From the NCBI GenBank assembly GCA_025354825.1, contig JANXMC010000533.1:1-39662 (forward strand): a stretch of 39,662 bases of DNA. Direction: 5' to 3'. Source of the DNA: Myxococcales bacterium (GTDB taxonomy: Bacteria > Myxococcota_A > Polyangia > Polyangiales > Polyangiaceae). The notes under the pieces were generated by a model, which searched no databases, had not been told where the DNA came from, and worked only from the letters and a program-made list of their open reading frames with translations. Each line of letters opens with the position of its first letter. Position 1 is the first letter of the stretch. The position numbers were made by a program, and so were the translations under genes. This document shows, piece by piece, positions 32,468 to 39,662 of the stretch.

Positions 32468-33367
32468 TCACAACGGAGTGATCTTCACATTGTCGTAGCA
32501 AACCTTCACCTGCCAATTGTTGAAGCCGAAGTGGTCGTGCCCGAAGCCCGCGAGGGGGGCGCTGTCGTCGAACGAAAGGAAGTCGACGCCATCGACGGAC
32601 CACCGGACTTTGCGCCCGTCGGAGCGCTCCACCTTGAAATGATACGTTTGGCCCACGTTCACCGGCTTTTGCCGTGGGTCGTCCGACGTGGGGTCGACGT
32701 TGACCACCTTGCGGTCGTCGCCGTGCTCGTTAATGCGCGCGAGGACGTGCAGCGTGTTCTTCCAGCCGCCGAGGATCGTCAGGTAGCTCGTGGCGTTCGT
32801 ATACGAGAGCGCCGTCGCAGCGGAGCGGCCGTCGCCCCACAGCTCGGCTTTCACGTCCCCGTCGGCGCCGTAGCTCGTCGCCTCGAACTCGATACGCGCG
32901 TTGATGGGGAGCGTCCGATTCAGCCAGACGCCGTGGTTCTTCGCGTTCTCCACGCAGAGGCGCCCCTTTTCGATGTGCCACGCGGACGTGCCGGCCTGCG
33001 TCCAGTCGGGGCCAAGATCGGAAGCCGCCGCATCGTTCGCATTCGCCGACGCCGCCGCCGCTGCTGCCGCTGCTGCCGCGGCGCCGTCGGAACGCGGTGC
33101 GGCAGCGGGCGCGGCGGCGTCGGTCGCACTTGCCGAGCTTGCTGGGCTCGCCGGTTCCGCTGGCTTCGGCGCGCGGTCGAACGTGTCCTCGAACGGCGCG
33201 CGCATGACGTTCACCGACGGACGAATCGTGGGCGTTGCCGCGGCATTCGCATTGGGACCTGGCGGTCCCGCGTCGCTCGGCGTGCTGTTGCCGGGCGGCA
33301 CACAGGCGATTGCCGTGAGCGCGGCGCCGCCGCCGATCACGAGGGTGGATGCAAAATACAGCCTCAT
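32468..33367 (-). CDS. Lipoprotein with LamG/DUF1080-like beta-sandwich
   Basis: The true start is the ATG at 33367, 48 codons inside the track ORF, which gives MRLYFASTLVIGGGAAL and a lipobox ending ALTAIAC. A poly-Ala/Pro linker (about 50-125) with a run of ten alanines follows. Then comes a beta-sandwich (about 130-299) with TSAWHIEKGRLCVEN, ARIEFEATSYGADGDVKAEL and GHDHFGFNNWQVKVCYDNVKI, the pattern of LamG/3-keto-glycoside hydrolase (DUF1080) domains. It probably binds a carbohydrate at the cell surface. It is divergent from lgt; the promoters for both lie in 33368-33475. Confidence 0.82.
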   Translation of the reverse strand: MRLYFASTLVIGGGAALTAIACVPPGNSTPSDAGPPGPNANAAATPTIRPSVNVMRAPFEDTFDRAPKPAEPASPASSASATDAAAPAAAPRSDGAAAAAAAAAAASANANDAAASDLGPDWTQAGTSAWHIEKGRLCVENAKNHGVWLNRTLPINARIEFEATSYGADGDVKAELWGDGRSAATALSYTNATSYLTILGGWKNTLHVLARINEHGDDRKVVNVDPTSDDPRQKPVNVGQTYHFKVERSDGRKVRWSVDGVDFLSFDDSAPLAGFGHDHFGFNNWQVKVCYDNVKITPL

Positions 33368-33475
33368 CGTCCTGGGGAGCCGGGTGGTCACGACCGAAGT
33401 CTCTATCACAGGCCGGCAAAACAGCGTCTGCGCCCGCGTGCGTCGGCCACGGACTTTGTGTAAAGCAGCCTTGCC

Positions 33476-34861
33476 ATGCACCCCATCCTCTTCCGCATCC
33501 CGCTCCCGCACATGCCGCTCAAGCTCTGGTGGGCCCTGGTGGCGGTCGCCGTCATCGCGCTCATCTACACGGCGCTTTCCCTCAAGAAGGGCGACAAGAG
33601 CACGGCGCTCGTCACCGCCATCGTGCTCGCTGCAGCGGGCGCGGGGAGCTACTTCGCGCGCGGCATTCAGTTCGAAGCGGCGAACCTGCCCATCTACTCT
33701 TACGGCGTGATGCTCGGCCTCTCGCTGGTCGTCGGCTGGTACCTCTCGCTCTCGCTCGCCGAGCGCGACGGGCTGCCGAAGGAGACCATGGCCAACTGCT
33801 ACGTCATCACGGCGGTCGCCGCGATCGCGGGGGCGCGGCTCCTCTACATCGTGACGAACCTCGACGAGTTCAAGACCTTCAGCGACGTCTTCGCGCTCCG
33901 TCGCGGCGGCCTCGTCGCCTATGGCGGCTTTCTAGGCGGCTTCGTCGGTAGCTGGCTCTTTCTTCGCCAGCACAAGATTCGCCTCATGCCGTGGGCGGAT
34001 GTTGCCGTCCCCAGCTTGGCCTCGGGCCTCTTCATCACGCGCATCGGTTGCTATCTCTTCGGCTGCGACTTCGGCAAGCGCCTGCCCGATTCGGCGCCGG
34101 GCTTTTTGAAGACCCTAGGCACGTTCCCGCACTGGTCGTCCGGCACCCTCGACGGCGGCGACGGCTCGCCCGCCTTCGTCCGCCACTTGGAGCTTTTCCG
34201 CGGCACGAACACGGGCTCGGAGATCCTCGCCGCGAACCACTCGCTCCCCGTCCATCCGACGCAGATTTACGAGTCCCTCGTGGGCATATGCCTACTTGGC
34301 ATTCTGCTCCTGCAGCGCCGTAATCTGAAGTTCCGTGGGCAGATCTTCTTCACGTTCGTGTACGGCTATGGCGTCCTCCGCTTCCTCCTCGAGATCATCC
34401 GCGACGACGTGGAACGTGGCGAGTACGGCCCGATGATGGGCGAGCACGTGCTCATCCCCGCGGTGCTCTTGCTCCTCGCGGTCGGCTTCGCGTTCGGCAT
34501 GGCGCTCGGCATCAAGAACCCCACGGTGCGCCTCGGGGCGCGCATCGCCGCCTTCGTGCCTGCGGTGGTCGCGTACGTGATGCTCGCGCCGGCGTCCTTC
34601 GGGCAGAGCATCAACATTCAGCTCTCGACGAGCCAGTGGATCGCCTTCGTCACGGCGATGCTCGTCTCGTACTTCTACGCAAAGTTCTGGAACGACGCGC
34701 GCATCAACCCCAAGCTCGCGATGGATCTTGGTGACGGCGCGACCGAAGGCGTCGCCGCCGAGGCTGCAAAAGCCAAGGCCGACGAAGCCGAGGACGAGGA
34801 CGAGGCCGACGAGGAAGACGAAGCGGACGCGGGCGACGCCACCGCGAAGCCCGCTACGTGA
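33476..34861 (+). CDS. lgt: Prolipoprotein diacylglyceryl transferase (Lgt), divergent with acidic tail
   Basis: Lgt moves diacylglycerol from phosphatidylglycerol to the lipobox Cys of prelipoproteins at the inner membrane. This 461-aa protein has the Lgt fold: YSYGVMLGLSL, GGLVAYGGFLGG, RIGCYLFGCDFG, HPTQIYES (about 260) and YGYGVLRFLLEIIR. Key positions differ: His103 of the HGG motif is Tyr149, and the N146 position in RLGNF is Cys192. Arg189 and the RF pair are kept. It is also longer than standard Lgt (about 290): extra N-terminal helices (about 15-60), two further C-terminal helices, and a tail rich in Glu/Asp (430-461). Confidence 0.88.
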   Translation: MHPILFRIPLPHMPLKLWWALVAVAVIALIYTALSLKKGDKSTALVTAIVLAAAGAGSYFARGIQFEAANLPIYSYGVMLGLSLVVGWYLSLSLAERDGLPKETMANCYVITAVAAIAGARLLYIVTNLDEFKTFSDVFALRRGGLVAYGGFLGGFVGSWLFLRQHKIRLMPWADVAVPSLASGLFITRIGCYLFGCDFGKRLPDSAPGFLKTLGTFPHWSSGTLDGGDGSPAFVRHLELFRGTNTGSEILAANHSLPVHPTQIYESLVGICLLGILLLQRRNLKFRGQIFFTFVYGYGVLRFLLEIIRDDVERGEYGPMMGEHVLIPAVLLLLAVGFAFGMALGIKNPTVRLGARIAAFVPAVVAYVMLAPASFGQSINIQLSTSQWIAFVTAMLVSYFYAKFWNDARINPKLAMDLGDGATEGVAAEAAKAKADEAEDEDEADEEDEADAGDATAKPAT

Positions 34862-34879
34862 GGCCCTTGGCGTCGCTGA

Positions 34880-35425
34880 CTACTGCAGCGACGCCGTCAC
34901 TGCGGCGAGGAGCGCCTTCTGCTCCTCGTCGCCGAGCCGCCCGACCGCGCGAAATTTCACCACCCCCGCGCGGTCCATCACGATGACGTTGGCGCTCGCG
35001 TCTTTCACGCCGAGCGACTCAATCGCGATGCCTCGCCAATCCATCAGGATCTCGATTCCGAAGCGGCTCGCGATCGTTCGAATCGCTTTGCGCGCAATCG
35101 TCGACGCCGGCGCGAAGTCGTACCCCATCAAGTTCGCCACCGCGACGACCTCGACCTGATCGCGCAAGCGGTGCTCCTGCCCGTAACGCGCGACCGCTTC
35201 TTTCACACGCGCGTTCGTCTCCGTGTGATGCCGGTCCTCGTAAAAGAGAACCGCGACCTTGCCGCGGTACGACGAGAGCGCGCGCGTTCCGCCACTCGAG
35301 CTCTCGAGGCTGAAGTCCGGCGTGGGCGCGCTTTCGGCGGCGTCCACGATGCGCGCATCGGCCACGACAGCCGTGGCAGCGCCCGAAAAAACGAGGGCTG
35401 CGAAGAGGGATCGAACGCGCGTCAT
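34880..35425 (-). CDS. Periplasmic thioredoxin-like protein, YtfJ family
   Basis: The 181-aa protein has a signal peptide (about 1-24, ending near VVADA) and then a YtfJ/thioredoxin-fold domain. It has PDFSLESSSGGTRALSSYRGKVAVLFYEDR at the start and a C-terminal NVIVMDRAGVVKFRAVGRL. No CxxC redox pair is present, as in YtfJ, so it is probably not a disulfide reductase. The carotenoid operon starts divergently 144 nt away, and the gene is convergent with lgt (18-nt gap). Confidence 0.82.
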   Translation of the reverse strand: MTRVRSLFAALVFSGAATAVVADARIVDAAESAPTPDFSLESSSGGTRALSSYRGKVAVLFYEDRHHTETNARVKEAVARYGQEHRLRDQVEVVAVANLMGYDFAPASTIARKAIRTIASRFGIEILMDWRGIAIESLGVKDASANVIVMDRAGVVKFRAVGRLGDEEQKALLAAVTASLQ

Positions 35426-35440
35426 GGCCGGCTCCGGAGG

Positions 35441-35545
35441 TAGTACGACACGTGTATCTGATGTACGGTAGGTAAAGCTTGTTCCGTTTTGAGCGATTCT
35501 AGCTCAGTATGAACGAATTGAACGATTTGGGAGCGCTTTTTCTCG
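35441..35545 (+). promoter_or_regulatory. Candidate regulatory region of the carotenoid operon
   Basis: TGTA half-sites at 35453 and 35462 (with AGTAC at 35442) are repeated in one direction, as in CarH/LitR-type light-repressor operators. TGAGC-GATTCTA-GCTCA (35490-35506) is an inverted repeat. GAACGAatt and GAACGAttt (35511-35528) are direct repeats; the second, with TCTCG at 35541, gives a GAAC-N17-TCTC spacing like an ECF sigma promoter. No strong sigma-70 boxes are seen. All are visual matches only. Confidence 0.35.
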
Positions 35546-35569
35546 CGACCGGTCTCTAATCTCAACGAA

Positions 35570-37081
35570 ATGAAGCAGACCGCAGTCGTCGTGGGTGCAG
35601 GGCTCGGGGGGCTGGCGGCGGCGGCACGCCTTGCCCGCGCGGGCTTCGACGTACGGGTCTTCGAAAAAGAGAGCGCTCCCGGCGGCCGCTGCGGAAGGCT
35701 CACCGACGGCCCCTTCGTTTGGGACATCGGTCCGACCATTCTGCTCTTCCCCCAGGTGCTCCGCGATCACTTCACCGCATGTGGTGCGCGGATCGACGAG
35801 CACCTCGCGCTTACGCCGTGCGATCCGAACTACCGCATTCACTTCGGCGACGGGTCGGCGCTGACGATGAGCGCGAACCTCCGTGAGATGCAGACGGAGC
35901 TCGAGCGCCTCGCGCCCGGCTCGTTCTCGGGCTTCCTCGCGTTTCTCGACCAAGCCAAAGGGGCGAAGGAGATCGCCTTCTCCACGTTCCTCGCGCGCAC
36001 CTTCGACAGCGCGCTTTCGATGATGCGGCCCGACGCGCTTCTCGGTGTTCTCAAATCACGCTCGTACCGAAGCCTCTATAGCGTCGTGTCCGACCTCGTG
36101 TCCGACGAGCGCGTGCGCATGGCGCTCACCTTTCAAACGATGTACCTCGGCCTCTCCCCCTTCGAGGGGCCGGCCCTCTTTGGTCTCTTGCCCTATACCG
36201 AAATGACCGACGGTATTTGGCATACCGCGGGGGGCCTCTCCGCCATCTCGCGCGAGCTCGCGGCGCTTGCGGAGCGCTGTGGTGCACGCATCGAGTATTC
36301 CCGCGCCGTCGAACGAATCGACGTTTCGCCCGGCGGCGCCAAGGCGCGCGGCGTGACGCTCGCCGACGGCGAGACGGTGACCGCCGACGTCGTGTTGGTG
36401 AATGCCGATTTACCCTACGCGTACCGCGCGCTGCTCAATCGGCCCCTCCGGCGCGGCAAAAAGTTCACGAGCAGCGGCTTCATGATGTTCCTCGGCTGCG
36501 ATCGCGAATGGGACTCGGTGCTGCATCACAACGTGCTGTTCGGAACGCGCTACCGCGAGTCGTTCGACGACCTGTTCGAGCGCGGCCGCGTGCCGGAGGA
36601 TCCTTCGTTCTACGTGGCGCACCCGGGTCGGAGCGACGCCTCGATGGCGCCTCCGGGGAAGAGCGCGCTTTACGTGCTCGTGCCTGTGCCGCACCTTCCG
36701 GCCCATGACGGGGGTCGTGGGGCGGGGCAAGGGGTCGATTGGAACGATCACGGCGCGAACGGCATGCGCCGCAAGCTTCGTGAGCACGTCCTCGCGCGCC
36801 TCGAGCGGACGATCGCGCCGGGGATTTCGAAGTCGATCGCCGTCGAGCACACGATGACGCCCCTCGATTGGCGCGACCGCTTCTCCCTCGAGCACGGTTC
36901 GGCGTTCGGCCTTTCCCACACGCTCGACCAGGTGGGCGGCCTCCGCCCGCCGAACCGCGACCCCGAGACCGGCAATCTCTACTTCGTCGGCGCGAGCACG
37001 CAGCCCGCGACGGGGATTCCCAACGTTCTCATCGGCGCGCAGCTCGTTTCCGATCGCATCGCACGGGAGCAACGGGCATGA
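35570..37081 (+). CDS. crtI: Carotenoid desaturase, CrtI/phytoene desaturase-like
   Basis: The 503-aa FAD enzyme starts AVVVGAGLGGLAAAARLARAGFDV (dinucleotide-binding motif), has GGRCGRLTDGPFVWDIGPTILL, and ends with the CrtI signature GNLYFVGASTQPATGIPNVLIGAQ. Family members insert double bonds into phytoene or later carotenes. The central DGIWHTAGGLSAI fits phytoene desaturases of the myxobacterial/planctomycete type. No strong ribosome site is seen before the ATG. It overlaps crtB by 4 bp (ATGA). Confidence 0.92.
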   Translation: MKQTAVVVGAGLGGLAAAARLARAGFDVRVFEKESAPGGRCGRLTDGPFVWDIGPTILLFPQVLRDHFTACGARIDEHLALTPCDPNYRIHFGDGSALTMSANLREMQTELERLAPGSFSGFLAFLDQAKGAKEIAFSTFLARTFDSALSMMRPDALLGVLKSRSYRSLYSVVSDLVSDERVRMALTFQTMYLGLSPFEGPALFGLLPYTEMTDGIWHTAGGLSAISRELAALAERCGARIEYSRAVERIDVSPGGAKARGVTLADGETVTADVVLVNADLPYAYRALLNRPLRRGKKFTSSGFMMFLGCDREWDSVLHHNVLFGTRYRESFDDLFERGRVPEDPSFYVAHPGRSDASMAPPGKSALYVLVPVPHLPAHDGGRGAGQGVDWNDHGANGMRRKLREHVLARLERTIAPGISKSIAVEHTMTPLDWRDRFSLEHGSAFGLSHTLDQVGGLRPPNRDPETGNLYFVGASTQPATGIPNVLIGAQLVSDRIAREQRA

Positions 37082-38067
37082 CGGTTTCACGTTTCAACCT
37101 GCCCTCGCGTTCGCATTCGCAGCCCTCGCCCGCCCGGGCCCGGGCCGATCTTGGGTACCGTATGGCGGAGGCGATCACACGTGAGCGCGCGAAGAGCTTC
37201 GCCTTCGCGTCGGTGGCCCTCGACGCGAAGACGCGCCGTGCCGCGTTTGCCGTTTATGCCTTTTGCAGGCGGTGCGACGACGCGGTCGACACGGGCGTGC
37301 GCGAAGGTCTGTCGGTGAGCGAGCGCGTCGCCGAGCTCCACGGGCGCGTCGAGGTTTTGCGCGCGGAAGTCCGCGCCGTGTATGCGGGCGACGACGGCGG
37401 CGACCCCGTGCTCGCGGCCTTCGGCGACGCGGTGCGCGGCCGCGGCGTGCCGATGGAAGCGGTCCTCGGCCTCATCGACGGCATGGAGCAAGACGTGACC
37501 GTGACGCGCTACGCGACATGGGACGAGCTCTTGCACTATTGCGAGCTCGCTGCCGGCACCGTGGGCCGGATGATGGCGGCGATATTCGGCATTCGCGAAA
37601 CCGCGGCCTTGGCGCCGGCGTCCGCCCTCGGGCGCGCGATGCAGCTCACCAACGTGCTGCGCGACGTGCGCGAAGACTTCGTCGACCACGGCCGCATTTA
37701 TCTGCCTACCGAGGCGCTCCTGGAGCGTGGCCTCACCGACGCGCATTTGGCTCGATTTTCCGCACAAAACGGCCTTGGCGAAGGGCGCGAGGCCGAGGCG
37801 TTTCGCGATCTCGTTCGCGAGACCGCGTCCCGCGCACGGCTGCTCTACCGCGTTGCCGATTCCGGCGTGCCGCGCATCACGAGCAGCGCAGGGCGTGCGT
37901 GCGTGCGGCTGATGCGGTCGTCCTATTCCGAAATACTCACTGTGCTCGAGAGCCGTCATTGGGATCCGTTCCTCGGGCGGGCGAGCACGACGACGCGCGA
38001 GAAGCTCCGCGTCGGCGCGCGAGCCGTTCTCTTCCCGGGCGCGATGCCGCTTCAAGGAAGCCCGTGA
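37078..38067 (+). CDS. crtB: Phytoene synthase
   Basis: CrtB condenses two geranylgeranyl-PP to phytoene. The 329-aa protein has the first Asp-rich motif CRRCDDAVD (residues 67-71), the second NVLRDVREDF (about 191-200), the conserved ARSFxFA-like KSFAFASVALDAKTRRA, and GRIYLPTEAL. The ATG at 37078 lies in the ATGA overlap with crtI, so the 399-aa track frame is trimmed. The GTGA overlap with the following gene completes a coupled three-gene operon. It has no transmembrane helix but would act at the membrane surface. Confidence 0.95.
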   Translation: MTVSRFNLPSRSHSQPSPARARADLGYRMAEAITRERAKSFAFASVALDAKTRRAAFAVYAFCRRCDDAVDTGVREGLSVSERVAELHGRVEVLRAEVRAVYAGDDGGDPVLAAFGDAVRGRGVPMEAVLGLIDGMEQDVTVTRYATWDELLHYCELAAGTVGRMMAAIFGIRETAALAPASALGRAMQLTNVLRDVREDFVDHGRIYLPTEALLERGLTDAHLARFSAQNGLGEGREAEAFRDLVRETASRARLLYRVADSGVPRITSSAGRACVRLMRSSYSEILTVLESRHWDPFLGRASTTTREKLRVGARAVLFPGAMPLQGSP

Positions 38068-39662
38068 GCGCGCTCTCCGACATGCACGTCGTCGTCGTAG
38101 GGGCAGGCTTCGGGGGTCTGTCGGCGGCGGCGCACCTCGCGAAGGCGGGGGCGCGCGTAACTGTCCTCGAGCGCGCGCAGACGGTCGGGGGAAAAGCGGC
38201 GCACCTCGCGCGCGACGGCTTCACGTTCGACGCGGGGCCCACGCTTTTGACGATGCCGTGGATCGCCGAGGAGACCTTCGCCGCCGCGGGGGTGCGCCTC
38301 GCCGACGTTGCGCCGCTCACGCGGGTCGAGCCTGCGTGTCGGTACCTTTTGCCGGGCGGCGAAGAGCTCGTCGTGTCGGCCGACGATGAGGCGACGCGAG
38401 CGTCCATCGCGCAGGTGAGCGCCGCCGACGCGCGCCACTGGGGCGCGTTCCTTGCCGAGTGCAAAGCGATTTGGGAGGCCGCGGGCGAGCCGTACCTCGA
38501 GGCGCCCTTCGAAGGGTACGTCGGCTTTTCGAAGCGTGTTCTCCGCCGCGGCGCCAAGGCGGTGAAGCTCGGGATGGGTCTCGGCACCCTGGACGACGTC
38601 GCGCGCCGCCATTTCGAAAGCGCCGCGATGCGCGCATTCGTCGGCCGCTTCGCGACCTACGCGGGTGGCTCGCCGACGCAGGCGAGCGCGGCGTTCGCGA
38701 TGATCCCGTACCTCGAGATTTGCACGGGTGCTTTCTACCCGCACGGCGGCATGCACGCCCTTGCCCGCGAGCTCGCGCGCGCCGTTGAAGCGCGCGGCGT
38801 GCGCATCGTGACCGGTGCCGACGTGACCGCGATCACGCTCGACGCGGGCGGTCGCGCGAACGGCGTCACGTATTCGGCGGTCGACGGCCGCGACACGCGC
38901 CTCGCCGCCGACGCCGTGGTCGCGAACATCGACCCACGGCTCGTCGTGGGGCGCCTGTTGCCCGAAAGCAGGCGGCGCGCCGCGGGCTTGCGCGAGCTCT
39001 CTTCACGCACGCCGTCGCTCAGCGGGTTCGCCTGGTCCTTCGGAATCGTGGGCGCGCCCCCGTCGTCCGCGCTGCACACGGTGCTGTTCGCCCGCGATTA
39101 CGACGACGAGATGCGCGCGATCTTCGATCGCAAGAACGTCTGCGACGACCCAACGGTCTACGTGAGCGTGCCGACGGTGCTCGATCCATCGCGCGCACCC
39201 GCGGGGCATCACACCGTCTTCACACTCATCAATGCACCGGCGACCGGCGACGCTGGCGACTGGAGCCGCGAGACCGCGCATTTGCGCGCCCGCGTTCTCG
39301 CGCGCCTCGAGCGCGATTGGTGCCCGGGACTCGCCGCACGCATTCGCAGCGAGGCGTTCGTCACGCCAGCCGACATCGCGCGCACGGGGAGCGCCGGCGG
39401 TGCCATTTACGGCGCAGCCCCCATCGGCGCTCTCGCCGCGTTCGATCGCCCCGCCAACCGCGCGCGTGGCGTCACCGGTCTCTATTACGTAGGCGGCGCG
39501 ACGCACCCCGGCGGCGGCGTGCCGCTCGTCATGCGCGGCGGTCGCTTCGTCGCCGAGCTTCTCGAAAGCGACGCCCGCGCACGCAAGCTGCCTCGGGCAC
39601 GCGCCACCGCGACGGCGGGAGGCCCGGACGGGAGCGCCAGGGAGCTCGCGGCCGCCGCGATC
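38064..39662 (+). CDS. Second carotenoid desaturase/oxidoreductase, CrtI/CrtD-like (3' end cut by window)
   Basis: This gene is missing from the ORF track because it is open to the right edge. The start is GTG 38064 in a GTGA overlap with crtB; 533 codons are visible. It has VVVGAGFGGLSAAAHLAKAGARV, then FTFDAGPTLLTMPWIAEETF, and a C-terminal GLYYVGGATHPGGGVPLVMR, all standard for the CrtI superfamily. The TMPW segment after DAGPT is closer to CrtD-type (hydroxycarotenoid 3,4-desaturase) than to CrtI. Substrate is not certain. The visible part already covers the whole fold, so only a short tail is missing. Confidence 0.9.
   Translation, partial: MSALSDMHVVVVGAGFGGLSAAAHLAKAGARVTVLERAQTVGGKAAHLARDGFTFDAGPTLLTMPWIAEETFAAAGVRLADVAPLTRVEPACRYLLPGGEELVVSADDEATRASIAQVSAADARHWGAFLAECKAIWEAAGEPYLEAPFEGYVGFSKRVLRRGAKAVKLGMGLGTLDDVARRHFESAAMRAFVGRFATYAGGSPTQASAAFAMIPYLEICTGAFYPHGGMHALARELARAVEARGVRIVTGADVTAITLDAGGRANGVTYSAVDGRDTRLAADAVVANIDPRLVVGRLLPESRRRAAGLRELSSRTPSLSGFAWSFGIVGAPPSSALHTVLFARDYDDEMRAIFDRKNVCDDPTVYVSVPTVLDPSRAPAGHHTVFTLINAPATGDAGDWSRETAHLRARVLARLERDWCPGLAARIRSEAFVTPADIARTGSAGGAIYGAAPIGALAAFDRPANRARGVTGLYYVGGATHPGGGVPLVMRGGRFVAELLESDARARKLPRARATATAGGPDGSARELAAAAI

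Noticed and set aside
1-39662. tRNA, rRNA, CRISPR array, insertion sequence or prophage
   Set aside because: None recognised; no cloverleaf, repeat-spacer array, transposase or integrase was seen.

Overview
The window looks like chromosomal DNA from a high-GC deltaproteobacterial lineage, most likely Myxococcota (Polyangiales-like). This rests on the very strong G/C preference at third codon positions, a MYXO-CTERM-like C-terminal anchor on a secreted lytic-transglycosylase-like protein, a protein resembling the MXAN_5187 family, many cysteine-rich or lipobox lipoproteins and a carotenoid cluster. It is core-like sequence. I saw no insertion sequence, prophage, CRISPR array, tRNA or rRNA.

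Layout. Positions 1-5169 hold a truncated YbgC-type thioesterase and a Cys-rich lipoprotein on the minus strand. A plus-strand run follows: membrane protein, MiaE-like tRNA hydroxylase, unknown 478-aa protein, secreted protein. A minus-strand PorV/UPF0164-like outer-membrane protein (5212-6249) comes next. About 1.5 kb of non-coding DNA then leads to dnaA (7736-9244), which ends in a textbook terminator. The non-coding stretch carries an inverted pair of DnaA boxes, so it is a candidate oriC or dnaA control region. Directly beyond dnaA, on the minus strand, lies a shrunken, catalytically dead relative of cysteinyl-tRNA synthetase, the most unusual gene here.

Positions 10410-13448 are a tightly overlapping operon: lipoprotein, MlaE-type permease, small membrane protein, FtsX/MacB-type permease. 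Positions 13555-17544 are a second compact run: DUF2203 protein, divergent FolE, SDR oxidoreductase, LON-domain protein, Rieske ferredoxin and a short GspE/PilB-type ATPase. A 1141-aa lipoprotein fills 17754-21179 on the minus strand. Then comes asd (plus), whose 3' end overlaps that of the lytic-transglycosylase-like gene.

Positions 22443-29931 are a minus-strand block. Read in the direction of transcription it holds a zinc-ribbon/beta-propeller membrane protein, a PaaK-like adenylate-forming enzyme, a SufS-like cysteine desulfurase with an altered Cys loop, a FliA-like sigma factor, a secreted propeller protein and the transglycosylase-like protein. Positions 29999-35425 hold small hypothetical genes, an MXAN_5187-like protein, a lipoprotein, a divergent Lgt and a YtfJ/thioredoxin-like protein. 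The window ends in a carotenoid operon, crtI-like / crtB / second crtI-like (truncated at the edge), behind a repeat-rich upstream region.

Most operon calls come from 4-bp ATGA/GTGA start-stop overlaps. Functional calls come from motifs I could read by eye, and no database search was run.
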